Shown: positions 1 through 6,515, numbered from the stretch's first letter. The stretch is DNA of 7,811 nt from Desulfotomaculum sp. (GCA_021129815.1 JAJOKN010000033.1:1-7811); one strand, 5' to 3'. The notes: generated by a model from the letters alone, not told the origin. Numbers and translations are program-made.

Positions 1-8
1 TATTTTAA
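1..8 (+). CDS. Possible last codons of atpE (c subunit), partial
   Basis: The window opens with TATTTTAA. Read in one frame this ends as Phe-stop (TAA at 6-8), which would suit the hydrophobic C-terminus of an ATP synthase c subunit. atpE normally lies just upstream of atpF, and a stop here would leave a 27-nt gap holding the atpF ribosome binding site. Only two codons are visible, so the identification rests on gene order rather than sequence. Frame 1 stays open until a TGA at 88-90, but its translation (Y-F-K-V-V-N-G-K-E...) is hydrophilic and unlike a c-subunit end. Confidence 0.28.
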
Positions 9-20
9 AGTTGTTAACGG

Positions 21-28
21 AAAGGAGG
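21..28 (+). promoter_or_regulatory. Ribosome binding site of atpF
   Basis: AAAGGAGG lies 7 nt before the GTG at 36. It decides the start in favour of this GTG over an in-frame ATG at 90, which has only a weak G-rich stretch in front of it. Confidence 0.8.
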
Positions 29-35
29 TTGACAA

Positions 36-572
36 GTGGAACTTGAACTTATTGAAATTGCACGGGCGGGTGGTAAAGATAATCCACTGATGCTGAACGC
101 TACTCTGTTAATGCAAGTACTTAACTTTGCGATATTGTTGATATTGCTGAGGATATTTGTTTGGAAACCGCTTATGAATGTTCTTGAACAGCGACAGCAA
201 AAGATCAGCGAAGAAATTACAAATGCTGAAAAGAACCGCAAAGAAGCAGAAGAAATTAGAAATCAGCTAAAGGCGGATTTGGAGAAGGCTAAGGAAGAAG
301 CTCGTGCAATTATTCAAAGGGCCACTAAGACAGCTGAGGAGGAAGCAACTCAGATTGTAGAAAATGCGAAAGCAGAAGCTAGTCGCGTTAAAGAGGATGC
401 AATGAAAGAGATTCAAATAGAACGTGATAAAGCAATTGCTGAATTGAAGAATGAGGTAGCCAACTTGTCAATCTTAGTAGCATCAAAAGTAGTTTCTGAG
501 AAGATTACCGAAGATATACACAAAGACTTGGTTAAGAAGTTTGTTGATGAGGCAGGTAAGTTGCCATGTTAG
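36..572 (+). CDS. atpF: ATP synthase F0 subunit b
   Basis: Subunit b is the membrane-anchored peripheral stalk that holds the alpha3beta3 head still against rotation. The 178-residue product has an 18-residue polar N-terminus, one membrane helix at about residues 23-43 (ending in the family-typical Phe-Val-Trp-Lys-Pro), then a long charged heptad-rich coiled coil from about residue 49 to 150, rich in Glu, Lys, Ala and Arg. This is the usual b architecture and a normal length. The GTG start is chosen for its strong upstream AAAGGAGG. The ATG at codon 19 would give a shorter product that still contains the helix, and it coincides with a TGATG overlap, so it remains a minor alternative. The 3' end overlaps atpH by 7 nt, which suggests translational coupling of the two peripheral-stalk subunits. 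Confidence 0.96.
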   Translation: MELELIEIARAGGKDNPLMLNATLLMQVLNFAILLILLRIFVWKPLMNVLEQRQQKISEEITNAEKNRKEAEEIRNQLKADLEKAKEEARAIIQRATKTAEEEATQIVENAKAEASRVKEDAMKEIQIERDKAIAELKNEVANLSILVASKVVSEKITEDIHKDLVKKFVDEAGKLPC

Positions 573-1111
573 GGGGAGCAGTTGGGAGAAGGTATGCTCA
601 GGCGCTGTTTGAAGTTGCATCTGAAAAAAACAACTTAGATGCAATTGAAGAGGATTTAAAAGGCATACTTTCTGTAATAGAAAAAGAAAAAGAACTGCAG
701 AAAGTTCTCTATCATCCGCAGGTTACAGCGGAGAAAAAGAAAGAGCTTATAAATAAGATTTTTGAAGCTAAGATTTCAAAAGAAGTTCAAAACTTTTTAA
801 ACTTAATCATCGATAAGCATAGAGAAACGTATTTGAGTGAAATTGTTGCAGAGTTTACCAAGATGGCTAACGTTGCCCGAAATATTGTGGATGGTGAGGT
901 TGTTTCAGCTATAAAGCTAGACGAGAGTTACAAAGAAGAGTTGGTTAAGATATTAAATCGTTTAGCTGGCAAAGATGTAAAACCAAAATACAAAGTAGAT
1001 CCTTCACTGCTGGGCGGCATGGTGATTCGTATTGGGGATAAAGTGATTGACGGTAGTGTTAAAAATAAACTTAAAACCCTAAGACAACACCTCGTGTCAA
1101 AAATTAGTTAA
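566..1111 (+). CDS. atpH: ATP synthase F1 subunit delta
   Basis: Delta (the OSCP equivalent) sits on top of the F1 head and joins the alpha N-termini to the b stalk. The 181-residue product begins with the family-typical A-V-G-R-R-Y-A-Q-A-L block (residues 5-14) of the helical N-terminal domain. Its C-terminal domain carries the conserved D-P-S-L-L-G-G-M-V-I-R-I-G-D signature at residues 145-158. Length is normal. The ATG lies inside the last codons of atpF, with GAGG about 13 nt upstream, so initiation probably depends on ribosomes finishing atpF. The next gene, atpA, starts 22 nt after the stop. Confidence 0.96.
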   Translation: MLGGAVGRRYAQALFEVASEKNNLDAIEEDLKGILSVIEKEKELQKVLYHPQVTAEKKKELINKIFEAKISKEVQNFLNLIIDKHRETYLSEIVAEFTKMANVARNIVDGEVVSAIKLDESYKEELVKILNRLAGKDVKPKYKVDPSLLGGMVIRIGDKVIDGSVKNKLKTLRQHLVSKIS

Positions 1112-1117
1112 ATGGAT

Positions 1118-1125
1118 AGGGGTGA
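1118..1125 (+). promoter_or_regulatory. Ribosome binding site of atpA
   Basis: AGGGGTGA matches six of eight positions of the ideal GGAGGTGA and sits 8-9 nt before ATG 1134. The in-frame GTG at 1122 lies inside this site and so is not the start. Confidence 0.7.
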
Positions 1126-1133
1126 ACCGGCAA

Positions 1134-2639
1134 ATGAAGTTGCAACCTGAAGAGATAAGCTCTATTATCAGGCAGCAAATTGAAAAGTATGAAGCTCAAG
1201 TTGAAGTGAGCGATGTAGGTACTGTAATTCAAGTTGGTGACGGGATTGCACGTGTCTATGGTCTTGAAGAGTGCATGGCTAGTGAGCTGCTGGAGTTTCC
1301 AGGTGGCACGCTGGGCATGGCTTTAAACTTGGAGGAAGACAACATAGGGTGTGTTATCCTGGGTCCTTATACTCACATTAAAGAAGGAGATACTGTAAAA
1401 CGCACTGGTAGAATTATATCTGTGCCTGTAGGAGAGGCGCTGATAGGACGGGTTATTAACCCTTTGGGCCAACCAGTAGATGGTAAAGGCCCTATAAAGA
1501 GCGATAAGTATCGCTCTATTGAAAGAATTGCTCCTGGTGTTATTACACGTAAATCAGTGCACCAGCCTATGCAGACAGGTATTAAAGCTATAGATGCTAT
1601 GATTCCAATTGGGCGCGGTCAGCGTGAGCTTATAATTGGTGACCGCCAAACAGGGAAAACTGCAATAGCTATTGATACCATTATAAACCAAAAAGGCCAA
1701 GATATGATTTGTATTTACGTGGCAATAGGACAAAAAGATTCTACTGTTGCTAACATAGTGAGGGTATTAGAAGCTCATGGAGCTATGGAATATACAATAG
1801 TAGTTACTGCTAACGCATCAGAACCTGCGCCGCTTCTCTATATCGCACCATATGCAGGGTGTACAATTGGAGAAGAATTTATGGATAATGGTAAGGATGT
1901 GTTAGTGGTTTATGATGACCTTTCCAAACAAGCAGTAGCTTATCGTGAGTTATCATTGTTGTTGCGCCGTCCTCCAGGACGTGAGGCATATCCTGGTGAC
2001 GTGTTTTACTTACACTCAAGATTGCTTGAGAGAGCTGCTAAGTTAAATGAAGATTATGGAGGCGGTTCTTTAACAGCGCTTCCTATTATTGAAACACAGG
2101 CTGGTGACGTTTCAGCTTACATTCCTACAAATGTTATATCTATTACTGATGGACAGATATTCTTAGATACAGATTTATTCAACGCTGGTATGAGACCAGC
2201 AGTTGACGTTGGTCTTTCGGTGTCTAGGGTTGGTGGTGCAGCACAGATAAAAGCTATGAAACAAGTAGCAGGTACGCTGCGCTTGGACTTAGCTCAGTAC
2301 AGGGAACTAGCTGCTTTTGCGCAGTTTGGTTCGGATTTAGATAAAGCTACGCAGGCGCGATTGAATCGCGGTGCGCGCTGCATGGAAATACTAAAACAAC
2401 CGCAATATCAGCCGATGCCAGTAGAAGAACAAGTCATGGTTATCTTTGCAGCTACGCGTGGGTATTTAGATGACATACCGTTAGAAAAAGTAAAAGAATT
2501 TGAGCAGGGCTTATTGCAGTTCTTAAGAAAAGAGAAGCCTGAAATAGGAAAGTCTATTAGAGAAGCTAAGAAAATAGAACCTGATACAGAAGAAAAATTA
2601 AAAGCAGCAATAGAAGAATTCAAGAAAACTTTTGTATAA
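1134..2639 (+). CDS. atpA: ATP synthase F1 subunit alpha
   Basis: Alpha alternates with beta in the F1 hexamer and binds non-catalytic nucleotide; it also supplies the arginine finger to the catalytic sites. From ATG 1134 the product has 501 residues. The Walker A loop G-D-R-Q-T-G-K-T falls at residues 169-176, the same numbering as in E. coli alpha, which supports this start over the GTG at 1122. The ATP synthase alpha/beta signature P-A-V-D-V-G-L-S-V-S is present (about residues 355-364), followed directly by Arg365, the expected arginine finger, in S-R-V-G-G-A-A-Q. The block R-R-P-P-G-R-E-A-Y-P-G-D is intact. No frameshift or missing catalytic residue was seen. It is followed by an unusually long structured spacer before atpG. 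Confidence 0.98.
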   Translation: MKLQPEEISSIIRQQIEKYEAQVEVSDVGTVIQVGDGIARVYGLEECMASELLEFPGGTLGMALNLEEDNIGCVILGPYTHIKEGDTVKRTGRIISVPVGEALIGRVINPLGQPVDGKGPIKSDKYRSIERIAPGVITRKSVHQPMQTGIKAIDAMIPIGRGQRELIIGDRQTGKTAIAIDTIINQKGQDMICIYVAIGQKDSTVANIVRVLEAHGAMEYTIVVTANASEPAPLLYIAPYAGCTIGEEFMDNGKDVLVVYDDLSKQAVAYRELSLLLRRPPGREAYPGDVFYLHSRLLERAAKLNEDYGGGSLTALPIIETQAGDVSAYIPTNVISITDGQIFLDTDLFNAGMRPAVDVGLSVSRVGGAAQIKAMKQVAGTLRLDLAQYRELAAFAQFGSDLDKATQARLNRGARCMEILKQPQYQPMPVEEQVMVIFAATRGYLDDIPLEKVKEFEQGLLQFLRKEKPEIGKSIREAKKIEPDTEEKLKAAIEEFKKTFV

Positions 2640-2640
2640 G

Positions 2641-2704
2641 GGAACGAGGAGCGGGAGACGAGTTAGCTGTTTAAAAAGCGGCTCGTAACCTAGCACCTCG
2701 AACC
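2641..2704 (+). repeat. Imperfect inverted repeat / RNA hairpin between atpA and atpG
   Basis: The two halves of this spacer are largely complementary. CGAGG (2645-2649) pairs with CCTCG (2696-2700), GC (2651-2652) with GC (2693-2694), GG (2654-2655) with CC (2689-2690), ACGAG (2658-2662) with CTCGT (2682-2686), TT with GG by wobble, and GCT (2666-2668) with AGC (2677-2679), closing an A/T-rich loop. The GG at 2641-2642 can also meet CC at 2703-2704. No T-run follows, so it is not an intrinsic terminator. It may be an mRNA processing or stability element or a small dispersed repeat. The fold is read by eye. Confidence 0.6.
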
Positions 2705-2715
2705 TCTATAGAGGT
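2702..2715 (+). promoter_or_regulatory. Perfect 14-bp palindrome masking the atpG ribosome binding site
   Basis: ACCTCTATAGAGGT is fully self-complementary. Its right arm contains the GAGGT core of the atpG ribosome binding site (GAGGTGGTGA, 2711-2720, 7 nt before ATG 2728). A second copy of the anti-ribosome-binding sequence, CACCTC (2694-2699), could pair with GAGGTG (2711-2716) instead. As a one-strand hairpin the 14-mer would need some central bases unpaired, so CACCTC/GAGGTG with an 11-nt loop may be the more realistic lock. Either fold would reduce atpG initiation. Confidence 0.5.
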
Positions 2716-2727
2716 GGTGAGAGATTT

Positions 2728-3585
2728 ATGGCAAGTGCGCGTGATATAAGGCGTAGGATAAAAAGCGTAAAAAAAACTCAGCAAATTACAAAGGCAATGA
2801 AAATGGTTGCTGCAGCAAAACTGCGTCGTGCACAAGAAGCAGCAATTGCTGCACGTCCTTATGCTGTTAAGTTGACAGAGGTGCTCGGCAGAGTTGCAAA
2901 TGCAGCTGGTGATGTCAGCCACCCTTTATTGGAAGTAAGGGATGAAAAGAAAGTTGCATATATAGTTATTACTGCAGATAGAGGCTTATGCGGTGGATTT
3001 AACAGCAATACAATTCGATATGCTGTTAGAGAATTAAAAAATATAGACAATCCATCTATTATAGCTGTAGGGCGTAAAGCTAGGGATTATTTTAAGAGGC
3101 TTGACAATGTACAAATGGCAGCTTCGTATGTTGGGTTAGGGGAGTATGTTCATTTTGGGCAGGCTCAGGAAATAGCAAAATTTGTAATTGAAAAATATAC
3201 AGAAGGTGAATTTGACAGCGTGTACTTAGTGTTCAGTGAGTTTATAAACACTCTAACTCAGAGACCTACGAAGCAAAAGCTTTTACCAGTAGAACCTCCA
3301 GAGCAAAAGCAGGAAAAAGAAGTAAGCGCAACTTATACTTTTGAGCCGAGTGCAGAAATTGTGCTGAGCGAGCTGTTGCCAAAGTATATTGAGGTAAGCT
3401 TATACAGAGCTATACTGGAGAGCAAAGCTGGAGAGCAAGGTGCTCGAATGACCGCTATGGATTCGGCTACAAATAATGCTAAAGAAATGATTGATAAACT
3501 TACGCTATCGTTCAACCGTGCGCGTCAGGCTGCTATCACTAAGGAATTAGCTGAAATTGTAGGTGGCGCTGCAGCATTAGAGTAA
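2728..3585 (+). CDS. atpG: ATP synthase F1 subunit gamma
   Basis: Gamma is the rotor shaft: its N- and C-terminal helices form a coiled coil inside the alpha3beta3 cylinder and couple rotation to catalysis. The 285-residue product is of normal length. It starts with the conserved A-S-A-R-D-I-R-R-R-I-K-S-V-K block, has the I-T-A-D-R-G-L-C-G-G-F-N core motif at residues 81-92, and ends with the conserved helix around E-Q-G-A-R-M-T-A-M-D-S-A-T-N-N-A (residues 236-251) and the closing I-V-G-G-A. The stretch at about residues 190-201 is charged and probably a flexible loop. Only one gamma is needed per three beta, and this gene is isolated by spacers of 88 nt upstream and 90 nt downstream with hairpin potential, which may help set its yield. 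Confidence 0.97.
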   Translation: MASARDIRRRIKSVKKTQQITKAMKMVAAAKLRRAQEAAIAARPYAVKLTEVLGRVANAAGDVSHPLLEVRDEKKVAYIVITADRGLCGGFNSNTIRYAVRELKNIDNPSIIAVGRKARDYFKRLDNVQMAASYVGLGEYVHFGQAQEIAKFVIEKYTEGEFDSVYLVFSEFINTLTQRPTKQKLLPVEPPEQKQEKEVSATYTFEPSAEIVLSELLPKYIEVSLYRAILESKAGEQGARMTAMDSATNNAKEMIDKLTLSFNRARQAAITKELAEIVGGAAALE

Positions 3586-3603
3586 CGCTAGATTAAGCTT
3601 GTG

Positions 3604-3630
3604 TTATAAAAAGCTAAGTTATTTTTATAA
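3604..3630 (+). repeat. A/T-only hairpin between atpG and atpD
   Basis: TTATAAAAA (3604-3612) is exactly complementary to TTTTTATAA (3622-3630) across the 9-nt loop GCTAAGTTA, and TTTTT follows at 3632-3636. The stem has no G-C pair, so as RNA it is weak. It could be a feeble attenuator, an RNase cleavage site, or simply an A/U-rich ribosome-standby region upstream of atpD. Confidence 0.35.
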
Positions 3631-3655
3631 ATTTTTGGACATGAAGTTTTGAAGA

Positions 3656-3662
3656 GGGAGGT
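3656..3662 (+). promoter_or_regulatory. Ribosome binding site of atpD
   Basis: GGGAGGT lies 13 nt before ATG 3676, longer than the usual 5-10 nt. The only upstream in-frame start (TTG 3649) is too close to the site to use it, so ATG 3676 remains the best start despite the spacing. Confidence 0.6.
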
Positions 3663-3675
3663 CGGAAAAACAATT

Positions 3676-5097
3676 ATGAATATTGGCCGAGTGATTCAGG
3701 TAGTTGGTGTTGTGGTTGATGTCGAGTTTCCACCTGGTCAAGTGCCTGATATCTACAATGCGCTTAAGATTCGATCTGAAGATCAAGATCGCGATTACGG
3801 CGAGTGGGATCTTACATTGGAGGCTGCTTTGCACCTTGGTGATAACCGTGTACGCTGCATTGCGATGTCATCAACTGATGGTCTGGTAAGAGGAATGAAG
3901 GTAGTAGATACAGGCAAGCCAATTGCTGTTCCGGTTGGACGCCCAGTATTAGGGCGCATGTTAGATGTTCTTGGCAATCCAATTGATGGACAGGAGGAAG
4001 TTAAGTCAGACACTTATTATCCCATTCACCGTCCTGCACCAGAGATGGTAGAGCTGTCTACACAGGCAGAAATTTTAGAAACAGGGATTAAAGTTATAGA
4101 CTTAGTGATACCATTCTTAAAGGGTGGAAAGATTGGACTGTTTGGTGGTGCAGGTGTTGGTAAAACAGTTATTGTTATGGAATTGATCAACAACATTGCA
4201 AAACAGCACGGCGGTATTTCGTGCTTTGCAGGTGTTGGTGAGCGTACTCGTGAAGGTAACGACCTTTATCATGAGATGAAGGATTCTGGCGTTCTTGGCA
4301 ACACTATATTGGTATTTGGACAGATGAACGAGCCGCCAGGAGCACGTCTCCGTGTAGGTCTTACTGGGCTTACAATGGCAGAGTATTTCCGTGATGAAGA
4401 GGGAGCAGACGTTTTGCTGTTCATTGACAACATCTTCCGTTTCACACAGGCTGGTTCAGAAGTTTCAGCTCTGTTAGGGCGTATGCCGTCAGCTGTTGGT
4501 TATCAGCCAACGCTTGCTACGGAAATGGGACAATTACAAGAACGCATTACTTCTACAAAGAAAGGGTCTATTACATCAGTGCAAGCTGTTTATGTTCCTG
4601 CAGACGACCTTACTGACCCTGCTCCTGCGACAACATTTGCGCACTTGGATGCAACTGTTGTGTTGTCACGTCAGATTGCAGAGTTAGGGATATACCCTGC
4701 TGTTGACCCGTTGGATAGTACATCTCGTATTCTAGATCCGAACATAGTAGGTAAAGAACACTATGAGTGTGCGCGAGCTGTGCAGGGAGTATTACAACGC
4801 TATAAAGAGCTGCAGGATATAATAGCTATCTTAGGTATGGATGAGTTATCTGAAGAAGATAAACTCATAGTAGCAAGAGCAAGAAAATTACAGCGTTTCT
4901 TATCACAGCCATTCCACGTAGCTGAAGCATTTACAGGAAGGCCTGGGGTATATGTGCCGTTAAAAGAGACTATTAGAGGATTTAATGAAATTGTGGCAGG
5001 ACAACACGACAACTTGCCAGAAGAAGCGTTCTACATGGTTGGCACTATAGATGAAGCTGTAGAAAAAGGGAAGAAGTTATTAGAGGGAAGTGCATAA
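3676..5097 (+). CDS. atpD: ATP synthase F1 subunit beta
   Basis: Beta is the catalytic subunit that makes or hydrolyses ATP. From ATG 3676 the product has 473 residues, a usual bacterial length. The P-loop G-G-A-G-V-G-K-T is at residues 157-164. The catalytic glutamate is Glu189 with Arg190 in G-V-G-E-R-T-R-E-G-N-D-L. The Walker B region ends L-L-F-I-D-N (247-252). The adenine-pocket Tyr340 precedes the signature P-A-V-D-P-L-D-S-T-S (341-350). The D-E-L-S-E-E-D lever motif that touches gamma and epsilon is at 389-395. All key residues are present. The first nine codons of a longer reading frame from TTG 3649 overlap the ribosome binding site and are excluded. atpC follows after 2 nt. Confidence 0.98.
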   Translation: MNIGRVIQVVGVVVDVEFPPGQVPDIYNALKIRSEDQDRDYGEWDLTLEAALHLGDNRVRCIAMSSTDGLVRGMKVVDTGKPIAVPVGRPVLGRMLDVLGNPIDGQEEVKSDTYYPIHRPAPEMVELSTQAEILETGIKVIDLVIPFLKGGKIGLFGGAGVGKTVIVMELINNIAKQHGGISCFAGVGERTREGNDLYHEMKDSGVLGNTILVFGQMNEPPGARLRVGLTGLTMAEYFRDEEGADVLLFIDNIFRFTQAGSEVSALLGRMPSAVGYQPTLATEMGQLQERITSTKKGSITSVQAVYVPADDLTDPAPATTFAHLDATVVLSRQIAELGIYPAVDPLDSTSRILDPNIVGKEHYECARAVQGVLQRYKELQDIIAILGMDELSEEDKLIVARARKLQRFLSQPFHVAEAFTGRPGVYVPLKETIRGFNEIVAGQHDNLPEEAFYMVGTIDEAVEKGKKLLEGSA

Positions 5098-5099
5098 TT

Positions 5100-5591
5100 A
5101 TGGCTAAGACACAGCAGCTCGATGTGGTTACTCCTGAGCGCTTGGCATTTCGAGAGGAAGTGGAGTTCGTTGTTGCGCCGGGAATGGCCGGAGAATTTGG
5201 AGTGTTGCCGGGACATATCCCTATGGTAAGCGCTCTTAACATGGGGATATTGAGAATATACAGAGGCAAAGAATTTTTAGCTATAGCTATAACGGGCGGT
5301 TTTTTAGAAGTAAAAGATAGCCACGTAATAGTGTTAACAGATACTGCTGAGCGTGCAACAGGAATAGAGGAAGAAAAGAGAATAAGAGAATCTCTTTTGC
5401 CTCTAAAAATAACATCTGTTGACACTTATTTGCCAGAGGTAGATTTGGCAAGAGCTGAAGAAGCTAAAAGACGAGCTGAAAAGCGGCTTGCAAGTAAAAA
5501 GGCAGAAATAGATATGATTCGTGCAGAGAGGGCATTGCAAAGAGCATTGCTCAGGATTAAAGCTGCTAAAAAGCCAGGAAGCGGTTCTTGA
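5100..5591 (+). CDS. atpC: ATP synthase F1 subunit epsilon, with an apparent internal insertion
   Basis: Epsilon sits at the foot of the central stalk, binds the c ring, and in many bacteria its C-terminal helices inhibit ATP hydrolysis. Residues 1-about 86 form the usual beta sandwich (V-V-A-P-G-M-A-G-E-F-G-V-L-P-G-H at 24-39, then I-T-G-G-F-L-E-V at 64-71). Residues 114-119, V-D-L-A-R-A, match the ATP-binding motif (I/L)DxxRA with Asp115 and Arg118 kept. Two charged helices and a short Lys/Gly/Ser tail follow. At 163 residues it is longer than the common 130-140. The excess seems to be about 24 residues (about 90-113) between the A-E-R block and the ATP motif. Removing them would give about 139. 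The ATG is preceded by GAGGGAAG and lies 2 nt after the atpD stop. Confidence 0.95.
   Translation: MAKTQQLDVVTPERLAFREEVEFVVAPGMAGEFGVLPGHIPMVSALNMGILRIYRGKEFLAIAITGGFLEVKDSHVIVLTDTAERATGIEEEKRIRESLLPLKITSVDTYLPEVDLARAEEAKRRAEKRLASKKAEIDMIRAERALQRALLRIKAAKKPGSGS
5365..5405 (+). repeat. Imperfect inverted repeat inside atpC
   Basis: TAGAGG (5365-5370) pairs with CCTCTA (5400-5405). Inside it, AAAAGAGA (5374-5381) pairs with TCTCTTTT (5391-5398), leaving a small AAG/G internal loop and a 9-nt apical loop. The left arm begins at the left border of the apparent 72-nt extra coding segment (5367-5438). AGAGG occurs at both edges (5366-5370 and 5435-5439), offset by 69 nt, a whole number of codons. 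Confidence 0.6.
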
Positions 5592-5643
5592 TAAGAATCT
5601 GGTTTTGGTAGTTTTATAAGTAACGATCAATCAGTACTTAATA

Positions 5644-5679
5644 AAAAATAAGGACTCTGTGTTGGGAGTCCTTATTTTT
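5644..5679. terminator. Bidirectional intrinsic terminator after atpC
   Basis: A perfect 14-bp stem, AAAAATAAGGACTC with GAGTCCTTATTTTT, encloses the 8-nt loop TGTGTTGG. The core six pairs are G/C-rich. On the + strand the stem runs out into ATTTTTATT; on the - strand the A-rich left arm gives the matching T-run. It therefore suits both the atp operon (stop at 5591) and the converging Uma2-family gene (stop at 5746). The gap 5592-5643 holds only a short TAAGTA/TACTTA inverted repeat (5617-5640). Confidence 0.9.
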
Positions 5680-5745
5680 ATTGAAGAACAAAAGGAAAAT
5701 TTAAAAGCAAATTTAGCTTAAGCTTTTTGTGTTTTATTTAGGTTT

Positions 5746-6327
5746 TTAAGCAAAAACTGTTTTTAAATCTATTGTTAAATCTTCAAAAATTCCAACTTTG
5801 ATTTCATCTTCTTCTCCATACACCACAGGTATATTATATGATTTGTTTTCGTTTAAAACATATACGCTGACCACTTTATAATCTGGATATACTATCCAGT
5901 ATTCTTTTACTGCAAATTTTTCGTAAAGAAAATATTTTTCTTTCAAATCTTTTTTTGCTGTAGCAGGAGATAATATTTCTATAACCCAATCCGGACTTCC
6001 TTTGCAGCCTTTTTCGTCTAGCTTAGATATATCGCATACCACAGTTATATCTGGCTGTACAACTGTTGTTATTTCGTCATCATTTTTTTCTTTGCCAGAT
6101 GGCAGTCGCACGTCAAATGGAGCAAAATAGACTTCGCATTGTTTATCCGTTAAATAATTGGCAATTTGACGATACAACTCTCCTAGAATTTTTTGATGAA
6201 TTCTGCTTGGTGCAGGTGTCATATTATAAGCAATTCCATCGATCAATTCCCAACGCTCATCATCTGGCCAGCTTAGATAGTCCTTATAAGTAAACTTTCC
6301 TTGCTTTTTTTTAACTGCAACTGACAT
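5746..6327 (-). CDS. Uma2-family putative PD-(D/E)XK endonuclease
   Basis: This 193-residue protein matches the Uma2 family (DUF820), a widespread restriction-endonuclease-fold group whose cellular role is mostly unknown. Family landmarks are W-E-L-I-D-G-I-A-Y-N-M-T-P-A-P-S (residues 26-41) with H44 and Q45 after it, the acidic V-Q-P-D-I-T-V-V-C-D (90-99), P-D-W-V-I-E-I-L-S-P (112-121) and the closing helix K-E-K-Y-F-L-Y-E-K-F with K-E-Y-W-I-V (129-146). Asp93 and Glu117 are the likely metal ligands. Length is typical. The start is ATG 6327 because AAAGGAGTG sits 7 nt before it. The reading frame stays open 57 codons further upstream, but that stretch is Phe/Ile/Tyr-rich translation of A/T-rich promoter DNA. 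The gene is monocistronic and ends facing the atp terminator. No partner methylase, antitoxin or transposase is adjacent. Confidence 0.9.
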   Translation of the reverse strand: MSVAVKKKQGKFTYKDYLSWPDDERWELIDGIAYNMTPAPSRIHQKILGELYRQIANYLTDKQCEVYFAPFDVRLPSGKEKNDDEITTVVQPDITVVCDISKLDEKGCKGSPDWVIEILSPATAKKDLKEKYFLYEKFAVKEYWIVYPDYKVVSVYVLNENKSYNIPVVYGEEDEIKVGIFEDLTIDLKTVFA

Positions 6328-6334
6328 AGGAAAA

Positions 6335-6343
6335 CACTCCTTT
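6335..6343 (-). promoter_or_regulatory. Ribosome binding site of the Uma2-family gene
   Basis: On the minus strand AAAGGAGTG stands 7 nt before ATG 6327. It is the reason the start is placed there and not at the distal end of the open frame (6498). Confidence 0.8.
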
Positions 6344-6506
6344 GCTGAAAAGCTGTTTTTGGAGTTTAGATTTATTATATAATACTTTGTAGTAAAAAAC
6401 ATAAAAATATATAATATATTCTTTGAAATGAAAAATGTATAATCAAAAAAGCTGAAGAATAAGATAAATAGCGATTGAACAATAAAAAACTTCAGCAATC
6501 TGGGTT
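6344..6506. promoter_or_regulatory. A/T-rich divergent promoter region
   Basis: This spacer separates two divergent genes and should hold a promoter for each. For the + strand the best pair I see is TTGTAG (6387-6392) and TATAAT (6410-6415) with a 17-nt gap; another TATAAT at 6438-6443 has no good -35. For the - strand a weak pair is TTGATT (6446-6441) and AAGAAT (6423-6418). A 7-bp inverted repeat, GCTGAAG (6451-6457) and CTTCAGC (6490-6496), lies in the leader of the radical SAM gene. Chance TATAAT matches are expected in such A/T-rich DNA. Confidence 0.35.
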
Positions 6507-6515
6507 AGAGGTGAT
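6507..6515 (+). promoter_or_regulatory. Ribosome binding site of the radical SAM gene
   Basis: AGAGGTGAT, with core GAGGTG at 6508-6513, stands 6 nt before the in-frame GTG at 6520. Nearby ATGs at 6518 and 6524 are out of frame. The upstream TTG at 6475 has no ribosome binding site. Confidence 0.75.

Noticed and set aside
1112..1150. Twelve-codon open frame (ATG 1112 to TGA 1150) overlapping the atpA start
   Set aside because: It has no ribosome binding site of its own and overlaps the atpA site; such a short frame is expected by chance.
3599..3631. Internal promoter for atpD (TTGTGT with TATAAA)
   Set aside because: The gap between the boxes is 21 nt and both are imperfect in A/T-rich DNA, so support is too weak.
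5045..5425. 126-codon minus-strand frame over atpD/atpC
   Set aside because: It is the antisense shadow of two strongly conserved genes, with no recognisable protein features or ribosome binding site. The other minus-strand frames over atpA, atpG and the radical SAM gene are rejected for the same reason.
5703..5728. AAAAGC/GCTTTT hairpin with a T-run downstream of the Uma2 gene
   Set aside because: The six-pair, mostly A/T stem has a 13-nt loop and is far weaker than the neighbouring 14-bp terminator, which explains termination on both strands.
6328..6498. N-terminal extension of the Uma2-family frame by 57 residues
   Set aside because: The extra residues are Phe/Ile/Tyr-rich translation of A/T-rich DNA, the start has no ribosome binding site, and AAAGGAGTG correctly precedes ATG 6327. 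It is not a signal peptide or membrane helix of the real protein.
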